NCBI GenBank assembly: GCA_934702165.1
Contig: CAKUYG010000008.1
Span: 1 to 29,644 of the forward strand
Source of the DNA: an uncultured Bacteroidales bacterium
GTDB lineage: Bacteria > Bacteroidota > Bacteroidia > Bacteroidales > UBA932
Length of the DNA stretch: 29,644 bases
Direction: 5' to 3'
Shown here: piece after piece, positions 1 to 7,448 of the stretch
Position numbering within the stretch: position 1 is the stretch's first letter
Layout: every line of letters begins with the position of its first letter
Position numbers and translations under genes: made by a program
The notes under the pieces: model-generated
Told to the model about the DNA's origin: nothing
The model's database searches: none
What the model saw: only the letters and a program-made list of their open reading frames with translations

Positions 1-458
1 CCTGTGAACATGGCACCGTCTTCCCTGTCCAGATAGCATACCCCTCCCGGAGTGTGGCCAGGGGTTGTTATCACTTCAAACTCAAGCCCCGCCGCGCTGA
101 TTTTCTCACCGTCCGAGATGTCCGTCGTGACGAAGCTGCAATCGGGGGCCGGCAGGCCGAAGCGGGATGTCATCTCCTTGTCGTATTCGAGGATCGGCTT
201 GTCGGCGGGATTCATGTATACGGGAATCCCGTAGATGTCCTGCAGCGTCTTGACCCCGTAGATGTGGTCGAAGTGTGCGTGGGTCAGCAGGATCGCTTCC
301 GGTTTGAGGGATTTGTCCTCCAGTGCGTCGAGTACGGCTTTCTTCTCCTCTTCGCAGCAGAAGCCGGGATCCACCATGACGCAGCGCCCCTCTTTTTCCC
401 AGACTATGTAGGCCTTCTCCTCGAAGAGGTTGAAGGCGAATTGCAGTATGTTAAGCAT
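1..458 (-). CDS. MBL-fold metallo-hydrolase, glyoxalase II-like (partial, C-terminus outside window)
   Basis: This frame begins at the ATG at 458 on the minus strand and stays open to the window edge (152 full codons). It is a metallo-beta-lactamase-fold protein. The metal-binding motif THAHFDH lies at residues 59-65 (H60, H62, D64, H65), a DPG turn at 30-32, and the next ligand in TPGHTPGG at H135. This short, soluble layout with no signal peptide matches the hydroxyacylglutathione hydrolase-like subfamily common in Bacteroidetes, which hydrolyses thioesters such as S-lactoylglutathione in its founding members. The true substrate here is unknown. The second half, with the remaining metal ligands, is missing. 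It is divergently transcribed from the kinase at 510, and a -7-like box lies 19 bases upstream of the start. The fold is secure and the substrate is not. Confidence 0.88.
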   Translation of the reverse strand, partial: MLNILQFAFNLFEEKAYIVWEKEGRCVMVDPGFCCEEEKKAVLDALEDKSLKPEAILLTHAHFDHIYGVKTLQDIYGIPVYMNPADKPILEYDKEMTSRFGLPAPDCSFVTTDISDGEKISAAGLEFEVITTPGHTPGGVCYLDREDGAMFT

Positions 459-477
459 TTCTTTGTCGTTCAGTCTC

Positions 478-485
478 CAAAAATA
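478..485 (-). promoter_or_regulatory. Putative -7 box for the MBL hydrolase
   Basis: Read on the minus strand, this is TATTTTTG, a full match to the Bacteroidetes -7 consensus TAnnTTTG, ending 19 bases before the ATG at 458. I see no TTTG at the -33 position, so the call rests on one box in an AT-rich gap. It lies next to the oppositely directed box at 498-505. Confidence 0.45.
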
Positions 486-497
486 CGAAATAATGCC

Positions 498-505
498 TAA
501 TTTTG
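498..505 (+). promoter_or_regulatory. Putative -7 box for the first deoxynucleoside kinase
   Basis: TAATTTTG matches TAnnTTTG and ends only 4 bases before the ATG at 510. A start site a few bases after this box would coincide with the start codon, giving a leaderless or nearly leaderless mRNA. No convincing -33 TTTG is present at the right distance. Confidence 0.45.
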
Positions 506-509
506 TCTC

Positions 510-1124
510 ATGCATATAGGAATAGCAGGTAACATAGGCAGTGGCAAGACAACCCTCACCGGAATGCTTGCCGCGCATTACGGCTGGACTCCGAAATACG
601 AGTCCGTCACCTTCAACCCCTACCTGGAGGACTACTACAAGGACATTCCGCGCTGGTCGTACAACCTTGAGACATATTTCCTTGCGCAGCGCTTCAAGGA
701 TGTCCTCGAGATAGCCCGCTCCAAAGAGGTCATAGTACAGGACCGCACCATACTTGAGGGAGTGCACATCTTCGTGGCCAACAACCTTGAGATGGGCAAC
801 CTCTCGGCCCGGGATTATGACACATATATGCAGCTCTTCCGTCTGATGATGTCCATGGTCCGCCCGCCGGACCTGCTGATATACCTCCGGTGCTCGGTGC
901 CGCACCTTGTCTCCCAGATCCAGAAGCGGGGGCGCGACTACGAGCAGACCATGAGTCTGGAGTACCTGAGCCGTCTCAACGAAAAATATGAGCAGTGGAT
1001 CGCGGGGTACAACGGCAATCTTCTTGTCATCGATGCCGACAATCTTGACTTTGCCGGCCGTCCGGAGGATTTTGAGGCTGTCACCGACAAGATTGACTCC
1101 CGTCTCTATGGACTCTTCAAATAA
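510..1124 (+). CDS. Deoxynucleoside kinase, copy 1 (dNK family)
   Basis: 204-residue cytosolic kinase of the dNK family (deoxyadenosine/deoxyguanosine/deoxycytidine kinases, PF01712), which phosphorylates salvaged deoxynucleosides with ATP. It has the P-loop GNIGSGKT at 7-14, the catalytic-acid region YES at 30-32, the DRT motif at 78-80 and the arginine-rich lid KRGR near 139-142. The P-loop starts at residue 7, so the start at 510 cannot lie further downstream. It is followed 33 bases later by a close paralogue (1158-1784). Compared with that copy, the segment after DRT reads ILEG instead of IYED, so an aromatic and an acidic residue next to the base pocket are replaced. Tandem pairs of this kind in lactobacilli form a heterodimer with one dAdo and one dGuo subunit. 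Whether that holds here is inference. Confidence 0.9.
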   Translation: MHIGIAGNIGSGKTTLTGMLAAHYGWTPKYESVTFNPYLEDYYKDIPRWSYNLETYFLAQRFKDVLEIARSKEVIVQDRTILEGVHIFVANNLEMGNLSARDYDTYMQLFRLMMSMVRPPDLLIYLRCSVPHLVSQIQKRGRDYEQTMSLEYLSRLNEKYEQWIAGYNGNLLVIDADNLDFAGRPEDFEAVTDKIDSRLYGLFK

Positions 1125-1128
1125 TTGT

Positions 1129-1136
1129 TAAATTTG
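1129..1136 (+). promoter_or_regulatory. Possible internal -7 box before the second kinase
   Basis: TAAATTTG fits TAnnTTTG and ends 21 bases before the ATG at 1158, leaving an ordinary short leader. It lies in the 33-base gap between the two kinases, so copy 2 may also be transcribed by itself. No -33 TTTG is seen. Confidence 0.35.
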
Positions 1137-1157
1137 TAGATTGTTAGTCAGAAGTAT

Positions 1158-1784
1158 ATGCACATCGCAATAGCAGGCAACATAGGCAGCGGCAAGACCA
1201 CCCTCACAAAGATGCTCGCTGCCCACTACGGCTGGACTCCCAAGTACGAGTCGGTCGATTTCAATCCGTATCTTGCGGATTTCTACGAAGATATGGCCAG
1301 ATGGTCGTTCAATCTCCAGATCTACTTCCTGAACAAGCGTTTCAAAGATGTTGTGGAGATCGCCAAAGGCGATTCAGTCATCGTGCAGGACCGTACCATC
1401 TATGAGGACGCGCGCATCTTCGCCCCGAACCTGCACGACATGGGGCTCATGAGCACCCGCGATTTTGAAAACTACTCCGACCTCTTCGACCTGATGATGT
1501 CGCTTGTGGGCACTCCGGATCTGCTGATCTACCTCAAGTCTTCTGTCCCGGCGCTGATATCGAAGATCCAGAAGCGCGGACGTGACTATGAGAAGAGCAT
1601 CCGCATCGACTACCTTACTGGGCTGAACGAAAAATACGAAAACTGGATAAAGGACTACAAAGGCAGACTCCTTGTCATAGACGCTGACAATATCGACTTC
1701 GCGACCCGTCCGGAAGATTTTGACAAGGTCACCGACATGATCGATGCGCAGCTCTATGGCCTTTTCCCATCAACAGAAGAATAA
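1158..1784 (+). CDS. Deoxynucleoside kinase, copy 2 (dNK family)
   Basis: 208-residue paralogue of the preceding kinase, alignable without gaps over nearly its whole length and very similar at the DNA level in the first 50 bases. It carries the P-loop GNIGSGKT (7-14), YESVDF (30-35), DRTIYED (78-84) and the KRGRDYE lid (139-145). The IYED segment is the form usual for bacterial deoxyadenosine/deoxyguanosine kinases, so this copy looks the more canonical of the two. It ends with a short extra tail, PSTEE. The gap to the acyl-CoA ligase is 11 bases, so the two are probably co-transcribed. Expected role: cytosolic deoxynucleoside salvage, possibly as a heterodimer with copy 1. Substrate preference cannot be read safely from the sequence. 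Confidence 0.9.
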   Translation: MHIAIAGNIGSGKTTLTKMLAAHYGWTPKYESVDFNPYLADFYEDMARWSFNLQIYFLNKRFKDVVEIAKGDSVIVQDRTIYEDARIFAPNLHDMGLMSTRDFENYSDLFDLMMSLVGTPDLLIYLKSSVPALISKIQKRGRDYEKSIRIDYLTGLNEKYENWIKDYKGRLLVIDADNIDFATRPEDFDKVTDMIDAQLYGLFPSTEE

Positions 1785-1795
1785 TCACTATCAAT

Positions 1796-3718
1796 ATGGC
1801 AGCAGACAACAAAAGACCGACAATCATTGACTTTGTCAACACGAATACGGCGAAATACGCGGATTCGACTTTCCTCCGTGAGAAGGTGGACGGCGTGTGG
1901 ACCGAGACCTCGTTTTCCGCCACGCGTGAGCGCGGACGCAGGCTCGCAGCCGGTTTCATGGCTCTCGGCCTCGGAAAAGGGGACAAGGTGGCCCTGATAT
2001 CCGAGGGCCGCAACGAGTGGATTTTCTGCGAACTGGGTATCCTTCATGCAGGCGCCGTCAACGTGCCTCTTTCGTTCAAGCTGGAGTCAGACCAGGATCT
2101 GCTTTTCCGCATCAACCACTCTGACTCCCGTTTCGTCATAGCCTCCGAGAGCCAGATCGCCAAGGTGCGCAGGGTCATTGACAGGTGCCCCGCCGTGGAG
2201 AAAGTAATAGTCATAGACGATATTGAGTTGCAGGACAACGAGATGCATCTCAAGGACATATATGCTATGGGGGATGAGTTCCTCAAGAGCCGTTCTGCCG
2301 AGCTTGAAGAGCGCATCGCCTCTGTGGGCCCTGATGATTATGCCAACATCAGCTATACCTCAGGCACTACCGCAGACCCTAAGGGCATCCTCCTCACTCA
2401 CCGCAACTACACGGCAAATGTGGAGCAGTGCCGCTCCGTGGTCAAGATCGATGAGGGCTGGACGATGCTTATCATCCTCCCACTCGACCACTGTTTCGCC
2501 CATGTGGCAGGTTTCTACGTGATGATGAGCTACGGCGGCAGCATCGCCACAGTGCCTGGCGGCAAGAACGCCGTCACGATGCTCAAGAACATCCCGATCG
2601 CCATCAACGAGGTGCGTCCGGAAGTGATGCTTTCAGTCCCGGCGCTCTCCAGAAGCTTCCGCAAGAGTTTCGAGGCCGCCATCAGGAAGAAGGGCCCTAC
2701 AGTTGAGAAGCTCTATGAATTCGGCCTTAAGAACGCCATAGCATATAACCGTGAGTACTACAATGCCGGCAAGCCGTGGTGGAAACTCTGGTGGCGCAAG
2801 CCGGTCAAGTCCGTTCTGGACAAGCTCGTCTTCTCCAAGATTCGCGAAGGCTTCGGCGGCAGGCTCAAGTTCTTCGTGGGCGGAGGCGCCCTGCTTGACA
2901 TAGAGCTCCAGAGATATTTCTGCGCCATCGGCATGCCGATTTTCCAGGGCTACGGTCTCTCTGAGGCAACCCCTGTCATCTGTGCCAATTCCATGGGGCA
3001 TGCCCGCTTCGGGTCATCGGGCCGTATAGTCGAGCCTCTGGATCTTAAGATCTGCGACGAGGAGGGTAATTCTCTTCCTGTGGGCGAGACCGGCGAGATC
3101 GTCATCCGCGGCGAGAACGTGATGGCCGGATATTGGAAGAATCCGGAGTCCACAGCCAAGACAATAATTGACGGATGGCTTCATACGGGGGACCGCGGAT
3201 ATCTCTGCAAGGAAGACCCGAGGTATCTATATGTGACGGGACGTTTCAAGAGCCTGCTCATCTCATCCGATGGCGAGAAATACTCTCCGGAAGGCTTCGA
3301 GGACAGTCTTGCCGACGGTTCCAAATATATTGAGGCATCCGTACTTTACAACAACCAGAGTCCTTATACAGTAGTGCTCGTTGTACCGAACAAGCCGGCC
3401 CTGTCCGATGCTGTGCAGAAGCAGGGACTTGATCCTCAGAGCGTTGAAGGACGCAAAGCCCAGCTGCAGATTCTTCAAGGCGAGGTTGACTCATACCGGG
3501 CAGGAGGACGCCATGCCGGCCTCTTCCCGGAGAAGTGGCTTCCTGCCGCCATCATAGTCTGCGACACTCCGTTCACGGAACAGAACGGCATGCTCAACAC
3601 CACAGCCAAGATGGTGCGTGGCAAGGTGGAGAAGTTCTATGCCGACCGTATCGAGTATGCCATGACCCCTGAGGGCAAACAGCTCTTCAACGACAGGAAC
3701 CTCAAGTCACTTGAATAA
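1796..3718 (+). CDS. Long-chain fatty acid--CoA ligase (AMP-binding, FAA1-like)
   Basis: 640-residue adenylate-forming enzyme. The family activates fatty acids with ATP to acyl-AMP and then acyl-CoA, usually at the inner face of the cytoplasmic membrane. The AMP-binding P-loop reads YTSGTTADPKG at 187-197, where the usual glycine after the TT is alanine. The acyl-CoA synthetase core motif reads GYGLSEATPV, and the adenylate motif GYWKNPESTAKTIIDGWLHTGD is followed by the hinge segment YVTGRFK. A C-terminal lysine in TTAK, near residue 605, is the likely catalytic lysine. A tryptophan-rich insertion (KPWWKLWWRKP) sits mid-protein, as in the large AMP-dependent synthetases related to eukaryotic ACSL, and may contact the membrane. 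It lies 11 bases after a kinase and 39 before the MFS gene. Chain-length preference is unknown. Confidence 0.88.
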   Translation: MAADNKRPTIIDFVNTNTAKYADSTFLREKVDGVWTETSFSATRERGRRLAAGFMALGLGKGDKVALISEGRNEWIFCELGILHAGAVNVPLSFKLESDQDLLFRINHSDSRFVIASESQIAKVRRVIDRCPAVEKVIVIDDIELQDNEMHLKDIYAMGDEFLKSRSAELEERIASVGPDDYANISYTSGTTADPKGILLTHRNYTANVEQCRSVVKIDEGWTMLIILPLDHCFAHVAGFYVMMSYGGSIATVPGGKNAVTMLKNIPIAINEVRPEVMLSVPALSRSFRKSFEAAIRKKGPTVEKLYEFGLKNAIAYNREYYNAGKPWWKLWWRKPVKSVLDKLVFSKIREGFGGRLKFFVGGGALLDIELQRYFCAIGMPIFQGYGLSEATPVICANSMGHARFGSSGRIVEPLDLKICDEEGNSLPVGETGEIVIRGENVMAGYWKNPESTAKTIIDGWLHTGDRGYLCKEDPRYLYVTGRFKSLLISSDGEKYSPEGFEDSLADGSKYIEASVLYNNQSPYTVVLVVPNKPALSDAVQKQGLDPQSVEGRKAQLQILQGEVDSYRAGGRHAGLFPEKWLPAAIIVCDTPFTEQNGMLNTTAKMVRGKVEKFYADRIEYAMTPEGKQLFNDRNLKSLE

Positions 3719-3757
3719 AAGAGTAAAACTATAACCAATTATCATTCATCCTCAATT

Positions 3758-5038
3758 ATGGAAAAAAAACGTAATATGGTAGCCATTGTGACGATGTGTT
3801 TCATATTCGCAATGATCTCATTCGTCACGAACATGGCTGCACCGTTCGGCAACATCTGGAAACACAATTACAGCTGGGCCGGCATGATGGGCAACATGAT
3901 GAACTTTGCCGCCTACTTGTTCATGGGTATTCCTGCCGGCAAGATGCTGGTCAAGATCGGCTACAAGAAGACCACGCTGGTCGCTTTGGCTGTGGGCTTC
4001 CTCGGCATCGTGATACAGTGGCTTTCCAGCCGCGCGTTCCTCGGAGGCTCGGCGATCTATGTTTATCTGCTCGGCGCCTTCGTCTGCGGTTTCTGCGTAT
4101 GCATGCTCAACACTGTCGTCAACCCTATGCTCAACATCCTCGGCGGTGGAGGCAACAAGGGCAACCAGTACATCCAGATCGGCGGCACCTTGAATTCCCT
4201 TACCGCCACCCTCACTCCGCTTCTTGTCGGTGTGCTGATCGGCACTGTGACAGAAGATACCAAGATGGTCGATGTCGAGCCGCTTCTCTACATAGCCATG
4301 GCAGTGTTCGCCATAGCTTTCGTGATCATTTCATTTGTCAATATTCCAGAACCGGCTGCCTCCCGCAAAAACACCAAGCTTGAGTCCAGCGCTTGGATGT
4401 TCCGTCATTGCGCCCTTGGTGTAGTGGCCATATTCTTTTACGTCGGTGTGGAGATCGGTATCCCGGCCCAGCTCAACTTCTACCTCTCCGATGCTTCTTC
4501 AAAAGGTGCCGGCATCGCTATCGGCGGCGCCGCCATCGGTGGAGCTATCGCTGCGGTCTATTGGCTGCTCATGATGGTCGGACGCGCATTGAGCTCCGCC
4601 ATCTCCGGCAAAGTCAGCACCCGTACCCAGATCATCGCCGTGAGCGCAGTTGCAATCGTGTTCCTGCTCATTGCGATATTTCTGCCGAAGTCCATCACCG
4701 TCTCCATGCCGGGCTACAGCGCTGCTAACGGTTTCGAGATGTTCCAGGTTCCGGCCAGCGCCCTCTTCATAGTCCTGTGCGGCCTTTGCACCTCAGTGAT
4801 GTGGGGCGGTATCTTCAATCTCTCCACCGAGGGTCTCGGAAAGTATACCGAACAGGCTTCCGGCATCTTCATGATGATGGTGGTCGGCGGCGGCATCATG
4901 CCTCTTCTCCAGGATGTGATCGCAAAGAATGTCGGATATATGGCCAGCTATTGGCTTGTCATCGCTATGCTCTGCTACATCCTCTACTATGCCCTGTTCG
5001 GCTGCAAGAATGTCAACCCTGAAATATCTGTAGACTAG
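3758..5038 (+). CDS. MFS sugar transporter (FucP/NagP-like)
   Basis: 426-residue integral membrane protein with about 12 hydrophobic segments and no signal peptide, as expected for an inner-membrane major facilitator carrier. The loop between segments 2 and 3 reads GKMLVKIGYKKTT, a degenerate form of MFS motif A. The second half begins with a segment of the VGVEIGIPAQLNFYL type, resembling the fucose/glucose-galactose/N-acetylglucosamine proton symporters of Bacteroidetes. A ROK sugar kinase starts 2 bases after the stop, so the pair most likely imports a hexose or amino-hexose and phosphorylates it at once. The exact sugar cannot be assigned. No separate promoter is visible in the 39-base gap upstream, so read-through from the ligase is likely. 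Confidence 0.82.
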   Translation: MEKKRNMVAIVTMCFIFAMISFVTNMAAPFGNIWKHNYSWAGMMGNMMNFAAYLFMGIPAGKMLVKIGYKKTTLVALAVGFLGIVIQWLSSRAFLGGSAIYVYLLGAFVCGFCVCMLNTVVNPMLNILGGGGNKGNQYIQIGGTLNSLTATLTPLLVGVLIGTVTEDTKMVDVEPLLYIAMAVFAIAFVIISFVNIPEPAASRKNTKLESSAWMFRHCALGVVAIFFYVGVEIGIPAQLNFYLSDASSKGAGIAIGGAAIGGAIAAVYWLLMMVGRALSSAISGKVSTRTQIIAVSAVAIVFLLIAIFLPKSITVSMPGYSAANGFEMFQVPASALFIVLCGLCTSVMWGGIFNLSTEGLGKYTEQASGIFMMMVVGGGIMPLLQDVIAKNVGYMASYWLVIAMLCYILYYALFGCKNVNPEISVD

Positions 5039-5040
5039 TC

Positions 5041-6003
5041 ATGGACAAGCAGTTTGTCGTCGGCGTCGATGTCGGAGGTCAGACTTCCAAGATAGGGGTC
5101 GTCAACACCCGCGGTGATGTGCTCGCGCAGTCTGTCATGCGCACGGATACTTTCGGAGAGGATTACGCTGCATATATCTATGCCTTGGCTCAAGCCATAA
5201 AAGCTTGTGTCGAAGAGAGCGGCAAGAACGGCGAGATCCGCGGCATCGGAGTCGGTGCTCCTAACGGTAACTTTTATACAGGCAAGATTTCCTATGCTCC
5301 CAACATCGCCTGGGCGGCGAAAAACGAGGTGGACTTCGCCAGGATGCTCAGCGAGTGTCTGGGAGGCATTCCGGTCTCTCTGACCAACGACGCCAATGCG
5401 GCCGCGGTCGGGGAGATGACCTACGGTGCAGCGCGTGGGATGAAGGATTTCATCATGATAACCCTGGGTACAGGGGTCGGCAGCGGCATCGTGGTGGACG
5501 GCAAGGTCGTCTATGGACATGACGGCAATGCCGGCGAACTCGGACACACCTGTGCCGTACGCTACAACGGACGTCTCTGCGGCTGCGGCAAGACCGGCTG
5601 TTTGGAGACTTATTGCTCCGCGACCGGTGTGGCCAGGACTGCCAGAGAGTGGCTTGAGTCAAGTCAGGAGCCGTCTTCCCTGCGCCTTGTAGACGAGATT
5701 TCATCCAAGGCCGTCTATGAGGCGGCGAAGGAAGGTGATAAACTTGCCCGCAGGGTGCTGGAATATACCGCTCGGGTGCTCGGGCAGAGCCTGGCGGACT
5801 TCGTGCTTTTCAGCTCTCCGGAGGCCATCGTCCTTTTCGGAGGTCTGGCCAGAGCAAAGGAGTTCCTGTATGAGCCGACATTGCAGGCCATGGAGGAGAA
5901 TCTGATGCCGCATTGGCGCGGCAAGGTCAAGATTATTTTTTCCCAGCTCAAAGAGTCGGACGCGGCGATACTCGGCGCATCGGCACTGGCCTGGGAATTG
6001 TAG
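5041..6003 (+). CDS. ROK family sugar kinase (glucokinase-like)
   Basis: 320-residue cytosolic kinase. The N-terminal phosphate loop reads GVDVGGQTSKIGVV (8-21). The catalytic aspartate is D117 in the TNDANAA segment, and the glycine-rich LGTGVGSGIVVDG follows. The ROK zinc signature is complete: H169 in GELGHT, then C180, C182 and C187 in the CGCGKTGCLE segment. Glucokinases, N-acetylglucosamine kinases and N-acetylmannosamine kinases all share this layout. The gene begins 2 bases after the MFS transporter, indicating translational coupling and a joint role in uptake and phosphorylation of one sugar. A repressor role is unlikely because the N-terminal winged helix of ROK regulators is absent. 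Family certain, substrate inferred only as a hexose or N-acetylhexosamine. Confidence 0.9.
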   Translation: MDKQFVVGVDVGGQTSKIGVVNTRGDVLAQSVMRTDTFGEDYAAYIYALAQAIKACVEESGKNGEIRGIGVGAPNGNFYTGKISYAPNIAWAAKNEVDFARMLSECLGGIPVSLTNDANAAAVGEMTYGAARGMKDFIMITLGTGVGSGIVVDGKVVYGHDGNAGELGHTCAVRYNGRLCGCGKTGCLETYCSATGVARTAREWLESSQEPSSLRLVDEISSKAVYEAAKEGDKLARRVLEYTARVLGQSLADFVLFSSPEAIVLFGGLARAKEFLYEPTLQAMEENLMPHWRGKVKIIFSQLKESDAAILGASALAWEL

Positions 6004-6032
6004 TGGATTTTTAGTTTTTTTAGTGTAATAAA

Positions 6033-6818
6033 ATGAAAATGAACAAAATTTTTGCCGCCCTCGTTCTGGGCGGTGCGGTTGTGGCCTGCAACGGTTCAGC
6101 TCCAGCCGCGAAGACAGAGGATGGGGTCCCTGCCGCCAAGACAGCCAAGGATTATCTCCCTTCCAAGGCCCAGAAGGATTCTGTAAGCTACCTTCTCGGT
6201 ATCAATTTCGGCAGCTTCATGAAGAACTACAATTTCGGAGATGACCTTGACTACAATACCATCATCAAAGGAATGAAGGATTTCATGAAGGCTGAAGGCG
6301 ATTTCCGCTCTGAGGATTTCACCAAGCAGTTCAAGATTGATCCGAACAGCATGAACAGCGTGTTCAACTCATATCTGGAGAACAGGAACCAGTACACGAC
6401 TCTTGTTAATAAGGAGAAGGAGGAGAAGTTCCTTGCCGAGAATGCCAAGAAAGCCGGTGTGCAGAAGACGGAGTCTGGACTTCAGTACGAGATCATCGAG
6501 GCCGGCAATGACGTAAAGCCGGGTGAGGCTGACACTGTCTGGGTGCACTACAAGGGCACTTTCACTGATGGAAAGGTTTTCGATGAGGTGTCAGAAGAGG
6601 TTGATCCTATCAGTTTCCCTCTTTCCGGAGTAGTTTCAGGATGGAGAGAAGGTCTCCAACTCGTGGGAGAGGGCGGACATATCAAGCTCTATGTCCCTTC
6701 TGCTCTCGGATATGGCGAGCAGGGCAACAACGGCATTCCGCCGTACTCCACCCTCATCTTTGACGTGAAGCTCAGCAAGGTCGGAAAAGCCGCTCCTGCC
6801 GAGACTCCAGAAAAATAA
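6033..6818 (+). CDS. FKBP-type peptidyl-prolyl cis-trans isomerase, lipoprotein (Mip/FkpA-like)
   Basis: 261-residue lipoprotein. The signal peptide ends in the lipobox VVAC with C19 as lipidated residue. An N-terminal helical dimerisation region (about 45-140) is followed by a C-terminal FKBP domain (about 145-250). Binding-pocket residues of active FKBPs are present: HY at 172-173, FD at 183-184, W204 in VVSGW, GYG around Y227 and F243. Members accelerate proline isomerisation and act as chaperones for envelope proteins. The residues after C19 (NGSAPAAK) are not acidic, so it probably stays on the periplasmic side. The start at 6033 gives MKMNK; the ATG at 6039 is also possible. It is the last gene of its run, followed by the terminator at 6843-6868. 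Confidence 0.92.
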   Translation: MKMNKIFAALVLGGAVVACNGSAPAAKTEDGVPAAKTAKDYLPSKAQKDSVSYLLGINFGSFMKNYNFGDDLDYNTIIKGMKDFMKAEGDFRSEDFTKQFKIDPNSMNSVFNSYLENRNQYTTLVNKEKEEKFLAENAKKAGVQKTESGLQYEIIEAGNDVKPGEADTVWVHYKGTFTDGKVFDEVSEEVDPISFPLSGVVSGWREGLQLVGEGGHIKLYVPSALGYGEQGNNGIPPYSTLIFDVKLSKVGKAAPAETPEK

Positions 6819-6842
6819 CAAGAAACTCAAACACAAAAAGAA

Positions 6843-6868
6843 AAGAGGAGGCCCTTAAGCCTCCTCTT
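6843..6868. terminator. Hairpin terminator shared by two convergent genes
   Basis: AAGAGGAGGC (6843-6852) and GCCTCCTCTT (6859-6868) form a perfect 10-bp stem around a 6-base loop. On the minus strand the stem is followed by a T-rich tract, and on the plus strand by CTTCTTCG. The stop codon of the minus-strand gene (6855-6857) lies in the loop, and its last acidic codons form one arm. Confidence 0.75.
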
Positions 6869-7409
6869 CTTCGTATATTATCTCCTCCTCGTCCTTGTCG
6901 TCCTCATCATCGTCTTCATCATCATCTTCATCCTCATCTTCTTCATCGTCCTCATCAGATGGTGATTCGCCAGGGAGCCTGCGGCGTTCTGCCGGGAGAT
7001 CTTCGAAGGCCACATAGCCGTTCTCGAATTCCTGCGGTATCGGGCCTTTGGAGTCGATCAGCTTGGGGGACTGCACCTTGGCGTCTTTTTCCTCGCCTTC
7101 AAGAGTGATTATGACGCTCTTTTTGGCCTGTATGTCGTAGAAATATATGAAACTTGTGGCGCCTGCCTTTATAGTGTCGGCGATGGTGACAGCGTCCACT
7201 GCTCCGTGTCCTATGTCAACCAGGGCATATCTGGCCACCACCTGCCCCTCGTTATCCAGTGCCTTGAAGAGGATGGGCTGATCGACCGGAAACTCCAGAT
7301 CGGAGCGTATCTGCTTGTGGAATGTGTATAGAGTATTCTCACCGTTGACCAGATACACCCGATAAAAGCCCTTTATCCCCTGCAGGGTGATTCTATATTT
7401 GTAAACCAT
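6855..7409 (-). CDS. pRiA4b ORF-3-like (IS1096 TnpR passenger-like) protein with acidic tail
   Basis: 184-residue cytosolic protein. The first about 105 residues (YKYRI at the start, FHKQIRSDLEF, DNEG, then FIYFYDIQAKKSVIITLEGE) resemble the pRiA4b ORF-3 / IS1096 passenger family (PF07929), widespread in Bacteroidetes chromosomes and of unknown function. Despite the family name, nothing here suggests a transposon. The C-terminal about 35 residues are almost entirely Asp and Glu, encoded by a run of GAT/GAA-type triplets prone to slippage. The gene is single, convergent with the FKBP gene and divergent from the IMPACT gene, with only 39 bases between the two starts. A -7-like box ends 4 bases before the ATG. 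The family call is by overall pattern and moderate; the presence of a real gene is secure. Confidence 0.72.
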   Translation of the reverse strand: MVYKYRITLQGIKGFYRVYLVNGENTLYTFHKQIRSDLEFPVDQPILFKALDNEGQVVARYALVDIGHGAVDAVTIADTIKAGATSFIYFYDIQAKKSVIITLEGEEKDAKVQSPKLIDSKGPIPQEFENGYVAFEDLPAERRRLPGESPSDEDDEEDEDEDDDEDDDEDDKDEEEIIYEEEEA

Positions 7410-7441
7410 GTTGCGAAGATACTAAATAATCGCTAATTTTG
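7410..7441 (+). promoter_or_regulatory. Putative promoter of the IMPACT-serC-serA operon
   Basis: TAATTTTG (7434-7441) is a full match to the -7 box, with GTTG (7410-7413), a 3-of-4 match to the -33 box, 20 bases upstream. The GTG start codon at 7449 follows 7 bases after the -7 box, so little or no leader is expected. Confidence 0.5.
7414..7421 (-). promoter_or_regulatory. Putative -7 box (TATCTTCG) for the acidic-tail gene
   Basis: Read on the minus strand this is TATCTTCG, one base from TAnnTTTG, ending 4 bases before the ATG at 7409. It implies a leaderless transcript. The same octamer occurs in the promoter at 15334-15341. No -33 TTTG is evident. Confidence 0.4.
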
Positions 7442-7448
7442 GTTTGTC

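Noticed and set aside
54..500. Plus-strand open frame of 148 codons at the left edge
   Set aside because: Antisense to the metallo-hydrolase whose THAHFDH and GHTPG motifs are intact on the minus strand.
6012..6019. Possible -7 box TAGTTTTT before the FKBP gene
   Set aside because: One mismatch to the consensus, in a T-rich run, with no -33 box at proper spacing. Too weak to list as a promoter.
6855..7409. Reading the pRiA4b/IS1096-like gene as part of a mobile element
   Set aside because: The family name is historical. No transposase, inverted repeats or target duplications surround it.
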